In this document: piece after piece, positions 9,590 through 18,034 of the stretch
Position numbering within the stretch: position 1 is the first letter of the stretch
Layout of the letters: each line of letters begins with the position of its first letter
DNA from: Paramacrobiotus richtersi
Taxonomy: Eukaryota > Tardigrada > Eutardigrada > Parachela > Macrobiotidae
Direction: 5' to 3'
Length of the DNA stretch: 20,994 nucleotides
Assembly (NCBI GenBank): GCA_034698045.1
Contig: JAQGAU010001165.1
Location: 1-20,994 of the forward strand
The notes under the pieces: model-generated
What the model was told of the DNA's origin: nothing
The model's database searches: none
What the model saw: only the letters and a program-made list of their open reading frames with translations
Made by a program: the position numbers and the translations under genes

Positions 9590-9716
9590 AGGAACAAAGG
9601 TGCTTTATCTGGTTGCTCCTACTGAATGGAAAATACCAAAGTACGAAGAGTGGCAAATTTTGGAAACAAAGTTCGAACGTTTCCTAGGGGACGAATACGA
9701 GTGTTTTTTAATGAAA

Positions 9717-9990
9717 CTACAGTAAGGAGAAACACTGTTCATGTCCACTGTCTGGATTCATGCTGTTTTTTGACCCGAGGATAGCTTGGTGCTTGGTATA
9801 ATACAAAAGTACAGTATAACTCAGAAAGGGCTTGCGCACACCGCGCTTGGGAGGAAATTCTGCAAACACGGAGCCCGGACGAACGGCGTCTGGCTCCACT
9901 GGCTGCTCATGTCAAGAGCGCTAAAGACCACGAGCAGGTTCCGGTGTGGCATGTGATGGCTACTCCCGTTCCTCCTCCTGAGAGCGGCTA
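9717..9990 (-). pseudogene. Weak RNase H-like relic, alternative ORF on plus strand
   Basis: The minus frame 9899-9717 reads LLYYTKHQAILGSKNSMNPD. This resembles the T-D-H-x-[AS]-L plus N-P motif near the end of the gypsy RNase H domain. It lies about 150 codons upstream of the integrase zinc-finger His on the same strand, which is the usual spacing. The Asp is Lys. On the plus strand, about 9782-9990 is also open and protein-like (RAWEEILQTRSPDERRLAPL), with higher GC than its surroundings. I cannot decide between them. Confidence 0.3.
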
Positions 9991-10026
9991 GGCCGGTGTT
10001 CGGAGGCAGAATCCTCGCGCGGCTGT

Positions 10027-10080
10027 GATTCTATTCTTGCGCAAACCAGAATAGAATCCGACAGGCACCTCGGGTGCCTG
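10027..10080. repeat. Two adjacent perfect hairpins in a GC-rich patch
   Basis: GATTCTATTC (10027-10036) pairs with GAATAGAATC (10049-10058) around a TTGCGCAA-containing loop. Three bases further, CAGGCACC (10062-10069) pairs with GGTGCCTG (10073-10080). The self-complementary CCGGCCGG follows. The patch sits just beyond the truncated end of the RT relic, so it may be part of an insertion or a recombination junction. Confidence 0.6.
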
Positions 10081-10103
10081 CCGGCCGGCATGCTCTTATA
10101 CCG

Positions 10104-10310
10104 TTAGTTTCGCGAAAAGTTGCCCACTATGCCATCCGCTGTAGGAACTGTCTCTCGGAGTGTTTTCTCGAACAGTAAAGCGATAGACGGCAGAACCACA
10201 GGACGAGTGTTAATTAAAGGGTTGGCGTGATAGGTAATCGCAAACTCAGGGGTGACGCCTATCTCTGTTGGGAAATGTGTGTCATACAGGAACAGCTGTA
10301 CAGTTTGCAA
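10104..10310 (-). pseudogene. N-terminal part of a Ty3/Gypsy reverse transcriptase, truncated
   Basis: The minus frame 10310-10104 reads TYHANPLINTRPVVLPSIAL, then EKTLRETVPTADGIVGNFS. This corresponds to the start of gypsy RT, where a proline-rich H/T-x-x-x-P-x-x-x-R-P-x-R-x-P segment is followed by a helix and the [ML]-x-x-G-I-[IV] motif just before the W-x-S-P block. The W-x-S-P and palm blocks that should follow are absent at lower coordinates; the GC-rich hairpin patch comes instead. The relic is therefore broken at about 10100, and it is out of order relative to the RNase H relic at 11878-12211, so more than one element is involved. Confidence 0.5.
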
Positions 10311-10502
10311 GCTTGATAAGCGTAACGTACATGAGTTCTTGTTTGTGCAACAACTTGTTTACGTCTTCAGCTGGACGGTGGGTGGTAACTAATGTGTCGG
10401 TATCTTACTTTGCCTGTTTTATTTCGCCATTGGCTCACTCAAGACACGAGGGTCGGAGAAAAGACACTGGGTCACGTAGGAATGACCGAGGAAGAGAAGA
10501 CA

Positions 10503-10826
10503 CTAACCAGGGAGGAAGCATCCGAAAAGCTCGAATATAACTATGGGGTGACTAGCTGGAATTCGATAAACTATGATAAGTAAAGCCGTCATGGCAATTC
10601 TATCGATCAAAATGCGCCTTTGTGCTGCCGGCTCGGTTCTCGCGGTTTTCAGTATGATGAGCCTACTTTGAGGTTGCTCAAACAAGTTGCAGATAAGCTG
10701 CTTATATCTGATTAAGTCCACTATCGAACTGCAAAACGGATTTTCAGACTGTAATTTGGCCAAGTCAAACTGTTCACCAAACAGCAAGGGCGCTACCATT
10801 GAAACAATTGCTGCTTCAGTTTCTTC
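10503..10826 (-). pseudogene. Pol relic, RNase H to integrase linker
   Basis: Immediately left of the inserted element the minus strand is open from 10826 and reads EETEAAIVSMVAPLLFGEQF then DLAKLQSENPFCSSIVDLIR. In gypsy Pol, a short helix beginning with a hydrophobic-x-x-x-Q-x-x-D/N-P pattern links RNase H to the integrase zinc finger. This segment has that character. It becomes collinear with the RNase H relic at 11878-12211 once the 10830-11874 element is set aside. The following residues to 10503 do not show the zinc-finger His pair. The assignment rests on both pattern and position. Confidence 0.5.
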
Positions 10827-10829
10827 AAT

Positions 10830-11874
10830 AGTACGTTACATTCTTAGATTGTTCTTCGGATTGTGCGATTGTGGGTGGGTACGGATTGTTTGCCGAATGT
10901 CTCTGATTCGCCACGTCCACAATCCGACTCCTCCCCCAATCCAACTATCAGACTAGCCAAGAATCACAAAATTTCGTGATTCTTTGCACAATCCGCACAC
11001 AATCGCTACACTCATCGCAACAGAGATCAGAAAAGTTTTCCAAATGTTATTGGACATAAATAAACTATTATTTGCGGGCATCTGCATATATGTTTTCAAA
11101 AGAGTCGCTAGATTTTTCAGAACAAAATCAGTCCGGACTTTTTCCTTGCTGTTTATCAGTCATAATTTATTGTGGTCTTAGGTCTACATATTTTGCCTGT
11201 GATTTTGCTTCAGCAACCAAACTCTATCAGACTAATTCAGCAGTCTGTTAAAACATTTGAGAATCATTTCTCTGTATAGTAACATGAAAAATTTTAAAAC
11301 TGGAGCACAGAGTCGGGAGAACTACGTCAATGGTCGAGCTAAAAGTTTTCACGACCACGTCTTGGGCATAAATTCTCGTGTTACTTTAACCAGTTCGAAG
11401 TTTTTGTGTGTTGCTTTATAGCAGAATTATTTTGGTATGTTTTAAGGGAGCATTAAGTAAATCAAATAAATCTAATGACGTTTTATTGGTAAAATCTACA
11501 CTGTAATCATCGTCCACATTTTTTGTTTACTACGATATATCTGTAAAGATGATTTCTTGTCTTGAGTTTATTTCAGTTGTATGGAGTTCCTATAATAAAT
11601 CCTATTGTAAGTCAGGCTCGTATTTGAGTTGACATTTTAACCGTGGCTATGCAGAATCAAAATAAAGATTTACAGGAATACGCGATACGCGTCAGCAAAC
11701 AGGCGACTGCAGGAACCTGCAGAGCTGAAAACATTTTTTCGAAGACATTACGGGGCATCCTCAATCTTCGATTCTTTGCATGCACAATTGTGTGACGCCA
11801 TTGGCTGTAACATTTATGCCCACAATCGCACCAACCGACAATCCGGACATAACAATCAAAGAATGTAACGTACT
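10830..11874. mobile_element. 1,045-bp non-autonomous TIR DNA transposon inserted in a pol relic
   Basis: Left end AGTACGTTACATTCTT (10830-10845) is matched by the reverse complement at the right end (11859-11874). The similarity extends with small gaps through AGATTGTT, CGGATTGT and GCGATTGTGGG to about 55 bases. AAT stands on both outer sides (10827-10829 and 11875-11877), a candidate 3-bp target duplication; a TA duplication one base inward is the alternative reading. The interior is AT-rich, with no transposase-like frame, only a chance 65-residue ORF at 10984-11181. Removing it brings two same-strand Pol fragments together. A 3-bp duplication would suit PIF/Harbinger- or CACTA-type elements, TA a Tc1/mariner type. 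Confidence 0.72.
10959..10984. repeat. 26-bp near-perfect palindrome inside the TIR element
   Basis: AAGAATCAC at the left pairs with GTGATTCTT at the right around AAAATTTC, with one mismatched pair. Just downstream, CACAATCCGCACACAATCG (about 10988-11006) is a partial complement of the left terminal repeat's CGATTGTG and CGGATTGTG blocks. The left 180 bases could therefore fold on themselves as a smaller unit within the larger element. Confidence 0.6.
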
Positions 11875-11877
11875 AAT

Positions 11878-12211
11878 GGCAAATCGAATAACCATCCACT
11901 CACAGCTTTCCTTTACCTGTTCGGTAAGCGACTTCAAACTTGTAAGGGTGGTTACGGACTATCCAGCGGAAATGTCAGCCGGGTGGATTTTTGATTTTCA
12001 AGCCATGTTTCAACGCAGCGTGGTCGGTCACGGTTTTGAACCAGTAGGACGGTAACAATCAGTACCAAAGTTTCTCGATTGCGTGCACGACGGCATACAA
12101 TTCGAAGCGGGTTGCGGAATATTTGGATTGTGTTCTCCGAAAAGTCTTGGAACCGAGCGCTAGAAAATGTTCTTTGTAGTCTTTTACTTCAAGAAGGGCG
12201 GTGCCTACGCC
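11878..12211 (-). pseudogene. Ty3/Gypsy RNase H domain relic
   Basis: One continuous minus-strand frame reads GVGTALLEVKDYKEHFLALG, SKTFRRTQSKYSATRFELYA, VVHAIEKLWY, a TGA, LLPSYWFKTVTDHAALKHGL, KIKNPPG, a TGA, HFRWIVRNHPYKFEVAYRTG, KGKL and a third TGA. The signature pieces are S-K-T-F before Y-S-x-T-x-x-E-L (catalytic Glu), T-D-H-x-A-L (catalytic Asp), K-x-P-x-G and the F-E-V-x-Y-R-x-G-K tail. The first catalytic Asp segment is lost at the upstream end. Apart from three TGA stops it shows no frameshift, so it is the best preserved Pol piece here. At least one stop (in PPG*H) is at a usual Arg and fits CGA to TGA. The frame ends where the 1,045-bp element was inserted. Confidence 0.85.
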
Positions 12212-12505
12212 TCTTGGGAGATGTCAGGATGGTGAAAGGTCAGCAGATCTCCATGCGGCTGGCAACGTATCGACGCATACACCGTTCGACTCAGGAAGGA
12301 TAACCACGCTCTGCTACCACTGTTGTTTCTCGTTACGAACGCGCATATATTAAAACGTTTCTCATTGAGTTAGGAATGGTTGAACGTGCTGTGCTACCAC
12401 TGTACCTTACCGGCGACCGGATGGTAGCGGGAGCGGCAGGTAGGGGAAGAACGGGAATCCTCATAACCATGTTTGAAAAACAACCGCCTAACGCGGAATG
12501 TACCA
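12212..12505. other. Decayed stretch upstream of the RNase H relic
   Basis: It should hold the RT thumb of the same element, but only traces (LLTFHHPD near 12240 on the minus strand) can be read. A 12-bp direct repeat TGCTACCACTGT occurs at about 12313 and 12393. Nothing else is supported. Confidence 0.35.
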
Positions 12506-12811
12506 TTATGCCGGAAAATAAGGTCTGGCATGTAGGTACGTGTAGACATTAGGGAAGGCCAGGCATAGGCAACCGGATAACAGCCGAAAGGTTGCATGGT
12601 CTTCCGGGAGCGTAATGGGGCGGATTGCGGCGCGCAGAATCTTAAACACATACCAACGCTCGAGAGCGTAGGCATGTGTGACATCCGGAAACGTGGTAAA
12701 AGAAACACGTAAATTATTAAACAACTCGCGGCGCAACTCATCACGCCGTTCGTTGGGAGTCATCGCGGCGTAGCGCTGGTGCCGATTCTTCTCGTAACAA
12801 TTCAAATCCAT
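12506..12811 (-). CDS. Unassigned 101-residue ORF, hypothetical protein
   Basis: On the minus strand ATG at 12811, in a favourable context (ACCATGG), opens a frame ending at 12506. The same frame is open upstream to about 12868. It starts MDLNCYEKNRHQRYAAMTPN and continues ERRDELRRELFNNLRVSFTT. R-x-A-x-M-T-P-x-E-R is a pattern seen in the basic N-terminal segments of many transposon-associated proteins, but no family can be named. The rest is mixed helix-like with no membrane segment. It lies on the same strand as, and downstream of, the capsid-like relic, so it might come from the same element. It could also be a chance or decayed frame. Confidence 0.35.
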   Translation of the reverse strand: MDLNCYEKNRHQRYAAMTPNERRDELRRELFNNLRVSFTTFPDVTHAYALERWYVFKILRAAIRPITLPEDHATFRLLSGCLCLAFPNVYTYLHARPYFPA

Positions 12812-13319
12812 GGTAAAAATACAAATTTGTTCAGGACGAGAAAACTTAAGACTGACACGGAGGAACATGTCACGGGTGGAAGAATAAGAGGTTCAGTAAT
12901 AAGGAATGTACTACGAGAGAGAATAAATGTAGGAAAGTTCAAAAACGGCCTGCTTTGATAAAATGCTTCCAAGTCTATACTGGGAAATGTCAATAATTAT
13001 GGTTAAGAAGAAGAGACAGGGACAAAACCGGCAACGGGCAAGACGCTACCTGCATCTGTGATGATACAGGTGTACAGCCTGCTCACTGTACTGTTGTGGA
13101 GTTACTTGACAGCAACTCCAAAGTTCTCTCCTTTCAACGTAAGACCGTCCTCGGGCTACAAGACAACAGGATGTGGCATTTCAATCTATAAATCAGAACA
13201 AAAATACTTGTACAATACTGACAGTCGCACATGTCAACAAACACACCATGGACATACAAACACATACACACACGCACTCGGCAATTGGCAATATCTGCCA
13301 ATTTGTCCGCCCTCGACAG
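12812..13319. other. Stretch without a supported gene, CA-rich microsatellite
   Basis: It contains an ACACAC-rich stretch at about 13247-13284. If the capsid-like relic at 13320-13800 was once full length, its C-terminal half should lie here. Isolated fragments such as PEDGLTLKGENFGVAVK on the minus strand near 13130-13180 could belong to it, but stops intervene. Confidence 0.35.
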
Positions 13320-13800
13320 TTGCGCATGAGTGAAGAGGCAGTGCAGATTAGTCGGGTAGGCAGGTCAGTAATTGGTAATTAGTCGGTTAGCCATTGTAAT
13401 TTCGACCGAACTGAAGACTGCCTGCGCTATGAGGTTTACCGGGGCTACGTCATCCGCCACTTCAAGACGCTTAGATACCCCAATTCCTTCCGTCAGCTTT
13501 TTAACTGATACCTCCATCCCTGGCTCGATCCAGCGCAATTACCGGTAGTAGCAGGGCTGTTGAAGACGGTTGCATGTAGCACGATATTTCGCCAGAACTA
13601 ATTTCTTCCATCTGTCCAGCCGTGGGTAGGCAGGGTGTGCCATCCGGTTGATGCTCCAGGAAGTTCAGGCTTTGGAGGGGGATCCTCCCGTCCAACTACG
13701 AATGGTCCATCATCCTCTCCTTTCTCGGTAAATTGTTTTCCAAAGGTTAGGCCATGGCGCGGGCTTTCAAACTTCTCCACAATACTTTCACCTCAACAAC
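13320..13800 (-). pseudogene. Relic resembling Polinton/Maverick-type major capsid protein
   Basis: The minus frame 13538-13368, between two stops, reads WIEPGMEVSVKKLTEGIGVS, KRLEVADD, VAPVNLIAQAVFSSVEIT and MANRLITNY; after the stop it continues PAYPTNLHCLFTHAQ. The double jelly-roll major capsid proteins of Polinton/Maverick and adintovirus-like elements have a conserved block of the same order and spacing: P-V-N, seven residues to a Leu-Phe-Ser or similar, a V-x-[VI] strand, Asn, a short loop, then Y-P and a Leu-rich helix. Upstream, KFESPRHGLTFGKQFTEKGE and DDGPFVVG at about 13778-13695 in another frame are compatible with the N-terminal part. Stops and frameshifts make it a pseudogene. 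The call is by eye, moderate, with no other Polinton gene confirmed. Confidence 0.45.
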
Positions 13801-13938
13801 AGAACGACCACCGTTGCTGGTGAAATGATATGCAGAGCCTGATTCCCTGAAATAATAATAATATAACAATAACGAATCCCAAGAACATGATTTTTAGAAT
13901 CTGTCATAGACATCAAAATTAGTTAAGTCGATATTAGG

Positions 13939-14506
13939 TTATGCCATGCACTGTAACATGTGTCCTGCCAGTCCAATATGCAGATTGGCGACGACAGTTG
14001 ATTGCGTAGTTTGTGCAATGTTAAAAACGCGCGTAGTAGTGCGCCCAGTATGGTATTTTGCTGTTTCTGTGGCGAGGAGTTGCGTAACCGAAATCAGAAG
14101 TATGCTGTTGTGTACGAATTCCTGACGATCCATAGTATTTGGATCCATCGAACACTTTAAAGAAGCGGGCGAAATGGATTCCAGGCGGTAGTGACCTGCG
14201 AAAACACACAAATACGTAACGTTTCATTATCGAGTGCTCGCGATACGCACCGCGAATGTCACACGCCAAGGCAGCTAAAATTTCGTATCCTTTGCAAAAA
14301 CAGGAAACTTCAAAACTCGACGTCGCATCTGATTCCGAGCATTTCGTTTGGTAGACAGGTTCGGGAAATCGTTGACAGTTTTGCTCGACATATTCGGTTC
14401 CAGGCGTTGGCGCTGCACGCCTTTCAAGAGGCGGTCGAATTTTTTTTGGTATCTTTTGATCGAGGACATTACCTGGTTGCTCTTCATGGACGTCGGGTGA
14501 CGGCAA
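13939..14506 (-). pseudogene. Unassigned minus-strand ORFs upstream of the capsid-like relic
   Basis: A 161-residue frame (14506-14021) and a 90-residue frame (14211-13939) overlap. Protein-like pieces are YVEQNCQRFPEPVYQTKCSE in the first and MDRQEFVHNSILLISVTQLL in the second. Neither has a motif I recognise. They lie just upstream of the capsid-like relic on the same strand, so they may be a neighbouring gene of that element broken by a frameshift. A 177-residue plus-strand ORF (14191-14724) covers the same bases and looks equally open, so strand is uncertain. Confidence 0.28.
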
Positions 14507-14714
14507 TGCCGGGGGATGCAGGACGGCGAAGTGTATCCGTTATGACCAAATCTGTCAATTTAATAGGCGTAAAGAACCAATATTTGTTTTGTTTCAGTCG
14601 CTTTGCGTTGGCTAATGAGCGAAAATCACATATCGGCGTCAACATTCAGCATAGGCATTCGAATACTGCTTTGGAAGCACTGCAGGCGAACGTACATGGC
14701 ACTCGACCGATTCC

Positions 14715-15051
14715 GTGGGCGTAGACAGTCCACTTGGACTTGTAATCAGGAATTTCAAATTAAAATTGCAGCTCGCGGGATTATTGGTTAAGTTTGTTTT
14801 ATCCGGGATTGCACCGCTTTGGTCTTATAAACAAATATTGGATAGATTACCACTTTATCTTAAAGAAGGAGCATTGGCATGGTATCATAGAGCCAATCTG
14901 GCTCGAACGATTACCCGGCTGGAGCTTGAGAAAATTCTACTCCAAGCTTTTCGTTCACCAGGCCATTTACAGTTTATTACGAAGAAACATGGAAAGCTAC
15001 GTGATATTACACGAATATTATACGGATGTCCAAAAACGTTTTGACGTTTAA
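14715..15051 (+). pseudogene. Gag capsid-domain relic
   Basis: The plus frame from 14715 reads ILDRLPLYLKEGALAWYHRA, then LELEKILLQAFRSPGHLQF. This matches the Ty3/Gypsy Gag capsid core, in which a helix ends Y-L-x-G-x-A-x-x-W-[YF] and is followed by a helix leading to L-x-x-x-F. The coding signal then shifts one frame, where HEYYTDVQKRFDV follows to TAA at 15049-15051, in the place of the usual helix after the G-E-S-[VI] segment. One frameshift therefore breaks it. Zinc-knuckle and protease relics follow on the same strand in the expected order. Confidence 0.65.
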
Positions 15052-15247
15052 GAGGAGTCGGGAAAAGTATACAACGATCAAAAAAGCAGATCGGCTTACT
15101 GAGAGTCTTTTTTGGGCAGCTGCTAGAAAAGGTCACGTTACTCGAATGTCAAAGTGCATGTATGCGTTAACGGTCCTCTCGAAGGCGATGCGAAAGCAGG
15201 TCGCCTGATTCGCTTCGAATTTTTTCAGGCACAGGAGGCAGTGTGTG

Positions 15248-15289
15248 TGACAGCATACAGGAGTAGCAGGGCACACTGCTTTTCCCTGT
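15248..15289 (+). pseudogene. Decayed CCHC zinc knuckle of Gag
   Basis: In the frame of the preceding short ORF (15026-15208), QHTGVAGHTAFPC follows a TGA. Spacing fits C-x2-C-x4-H-x4-C if the TGA at 15248-15250 stands where the first Cys (TGT or TGC) was and ACA where the second was; G-H and the last Cys remain. It lies about 200 bases after the capsid relic and 150 before the protease relic, the normal position for a nucleocapsid knuckle. Confidence 0.45.
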
Positions 15290-15393
15290 CCGTCAGGCGT
15301 TTTTGCGTGCTGGACAGCGTCCATTAAGTTGAAGTCGAAAATCGCATAGGAAGTTCTATCGGGTGATGCGTTGATGGTCAGAGGTTTTTTGCC

Positions 15394-15591
15394 TTGTTGG
15401 TGCAATATGTGAGATCGAATACCTGCGCCCAAAAACGGCGTTCCTTGACGGATAAATTGAAGCTCAATTGCTCGGCTACTTCCGTCAGAATAAACGGGCG
15501 TTTGCTGTCAGGACAGGCGTTGCGAACCGGTGTTGCGTTCGGATTCCACAAATGTTCGACGCGCTTGTCTCTATTATCACGTGCAACTTAA
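15394..15591 (+). pseudogene. Retroviral-type aspartic protease relic
   Basis: The plus frame contains SVRINGRLLSGQALRTGVAF. In Ty3/Gypsy proteases a V-x-[IV]-N-G-x beta strand is followed after about ten residues by the catalytic A-x-x-D-[TS]-G. The order and spacing fit, with the catalytic Asp replaced by Arg (R-T-G), so the site is dead. It stands after Gag capsid and knuckle relics on the same strand. The downstream flap and I-[IL]-G-x-[DN] motif could not be read with certainty; protein-like fragments in shifting frames run to about 15845. Confidence 0.5.
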
Positions 15592-16870
15592 GGCTGGTTG
15601 GAACTACTGGCAGAAAAGGTAAACCCCACCAATGTGCCACGAGGAACACGAAATAACGATGGAAGTACTGTGCGGCATTACGGCGCGGGATCTAACCTGG
15701 AATTCAGGATTACTGTGGCCCTATGGTTTGCATGGCTACGGACAAGTTTTAGTGTTCGCTTGGACATTTTATTGCGAGGGAATTAAGATGGTGTTCTTCT
15801 ATGCAGGTGGTAAACTAAAATTGATACGCCTTGATAACCGTTAAGGACCATCAGCAATAGGTCGGAATTTAAAACGAACGACAAACATCAATTGTCATGC
15901 GCCGTTGTAGTAGGCGAGCGCCAAACTCTAACACTATTTGTTTTGTTTTATGCCGTGCTTATCTGTTCGATTATCTTCGAATTGTTCGATTATCTTCGAA
16001 TTGGCTAATACTAAAGACTCAATCCGTAATTTATCATTAAATTTAATTTTCAGAACGGATTTGGATAAAACAGATCTCGAGACGGACGACGAGTTCGATT
16101 TACGAGATTTATTAAAGGCCAAGAAATTTTTAAATACTCCAAATTTAACCTTTTTTCCCATTCGTATATAAGATAAATTCGGTGCGCTGGTTTCGTACTG
16201 TAGCACGATGACGTGCCCTGCTGCCAGGATTTTTAGAGGGAGGCTTCGACTCGCACATACAACAACTAATATCTTTGATTTGTGTAAATCGTTTATCCAG
16301 TCCTAAAGCTTTCGTGCAAAACCGTGAATACCGTAAAACTGAACAATAGTCTCAACTATACCTTTACAGCTAGGTTTACGTATGAACCTTCACTGTATTC
16401 GTCTTTCATTTAAATCCAACTGAAAGCGAATCCGACTAAGCAATGAGTACGGATCACATGAGCTAAGAAGGATGTTGTAGTCCGTCGTCCTGTTGGATAT
16501 TGCGACATCTCGTCCGCCTCCATCCTGTTGTGGAAAGCCATCTTTCGAATCGCACGTTGTCATGCCCCAACCATAAACGGTACAGTCACTAGTGGACTAG
16601 GAGCGAGTAACGACCGTATTTGTCATGAGAGTTATTTGCCTAGTGCTATATTCCTTGCGCTGGTACTGTACTCTTGTAACGCTGCAGTTCTGATTGCGAA
16701 TATTCGTAGCTACAGCAATGCTTGCAACGGATATATAGCGGTCTGTGCTTTATCACTTGACCAACAGGTGTGGTTCTGGTTTGTGTTCCAGAAATAATCG
16801 AATGCGCATTTAAATATATAGTTATGCCGAGAGTTACACGAAATTTGATAACATCTACAGTGATGCTTAG
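15592..16870. other. Decayed region, unassigned fragments
   Basis: Following the protease relic there should be RT, but no palm motif is readable. Frames at 15632-15844 (plus), 15938-16171 (plus, acidic: TDLDKTDLETDDEFDLRD) and 15934-16206 (minus) are unassigned. A minus fragment near 16300-16450 (FARKL, FQLDLNERR) is protein-like but stop-ridden. An 89-residue hydrophobic ORF at 16528-16797 is also unassigned. Confidence 0.35.
15964..16001. repeat. Perfect 19-bp tandem duplication
   Basis: TGTTCGATTATCTTCGAAT occurs twice back to back. Each copy contains TTCGA...TTCGAA, so the site is partly self-complementary. It looks like a simple slippage duplication. Confidence 0.8.
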
Positions 16871-17284
16871 TATTTAGAAAGTGCGACTATCAATAATAAC
16901 AAAAATAACAAAACATCGACCGACGCTCAAGAAAAACCAGCAGAAGAAGGTTGTTTACCTATTCAGTTTTCTCAGTTGCGTCCGCAACAGCTAGAAGAAC
17001 TGAAGACGTACCTCGTTGGAATTTTTATTATCAGCATTTTTATCCACGTGAATGCGTCCTTCCGGATGAATCCGAACGTGATAGCATACCAGCAAAATCG
17101 GCACGATCAGTTGGTTATACAATGCCTGCAGCATATAAGGAGGGCTATAAAATCAGTATATAAAGTTACTGAATTAAACGAAAGCTTAATTGCTCGTCGT
17201 TCCTATAACACTTCATCCAATCAGTTCCCGTTTAGCCTAAAAGAGATGTTTTTAATCAGACGGATATCACTTCGTTACGAATAA
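16871..17284 (+). pseudogene. Unassigned protein relic with one frameshift
   Basis: The frame is open from 16871 to TAA at about 17284 without an ATG near its start. It begins NNNKNNKTSTDAQEKPAEEG and CLPIQFSQLRPQQLEELKTY, a hydrophilic linker and a helix. After that the neighbouring frame looks better coded (VPRWNFYYQHFYPRECVLPD, ESERDSIPAKSARSVGYTMP), so a one-base shift near 17018 is likely. A Gln/Leu-rich helix of this type is common near Gag N termini in LTR elements, but I see no diagnostic motif. Confidence 0.35.
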
Positions 17285-18032
17285 AATAAAATTTAATTAT
17301 ACCGTCTAAAATGTTCAAAGGCACTTACGGAACCTACTCTAATATGCATAAAGTGAATGGACGAAGCTGAAGATCGAATACATCTGCTATGACCTAAGCT
17401 AATCGAAGCAACAATACTGTATATGCTAAATTACTATAATAACTGGGGCTGCGTAGGTGGTAACACATATTGCGTTATTTTTAGTAGTACAGTATCAAAC
17501 TGTTTGTACATTTCGTTAGATTCTGCCCCAAAGTGTGTATGTTATCTATTTATTATATGATCCTAGTCGGCTACCTGATTTACACAAGAATGAATTCCAC
17601 TATGAGGAGTTAGGTCCAATAGTCGCACCCAATCCGGAGTGCTCAACACCTGCAAATACAGCTGTGGAGTATTAGTGTTAAAGAAACAAAATGTTACCGT
17701 TGGATATTCGCCGTGCTTTTGCTCTTGCTGACCATTATGACCAGTCCGGTCTGTTCTCATGAATTTTACTAACAACGCCCTCCTCCATACGACCGGCAGT
17801 GATTTCGAAGATTCCGAAAGATCTGGTTGTGCTTTAGATTCTCGTGATCTGTTTGTGCTTCAGATTAAACTCTCGCGAGATTCCCTAAGAATAATTTGCC
17901 TGTGTCATCTGATCGCTTTATGATGTCTTCGAAGCCACGGATTGGACCCCGTGGTCCCCGCTGAAATTAGAAAAGTACATTCTTTAGCCATGCCGTTAAC
18001 TACGGCAATATCTGTACATGTTACAGTTGCCA
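17285..18032. other. Stretch without a supported gene
   Basis: A 70-residue minus ORF at 17563-17775 (YPTVTFCFFNTNTPQLYLQV) is open but unassigned. It lies downstream of the integrase relic on that strand and could be its decayed continuation beyond the MITE. No other structure was seen. Confidence 0.35.
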
Positions 18033-18034
18033 TA

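Noticed and set aside
10027-10080. Bacterial intrinsic terminators
   Set aside because: No U-tract follows either hairpin and no gene ends there; nothing else in the window is prokaryotic.
11878-12211. Reassigned TGA codon (non-standard genetic code)
   Set aside because: The stops in other relics of the window include TAA and TAG, and one TGA lies at a usual Arg position, so ordinary decay explains them.
12313-12404. 12-bp direct repeat TGCTACCACTGT as a target duplication
   Set aside because: The enclosed ~70 bases have no inverted ends or other transposon features; chance or old duplication is as likely.
14191-14724. 177-residue plus-strand ORF as a real gene
   Set aside because: No family motif, overlaps equally open minus frames next to the capsid-like relic, and runs into a different element's gag region.
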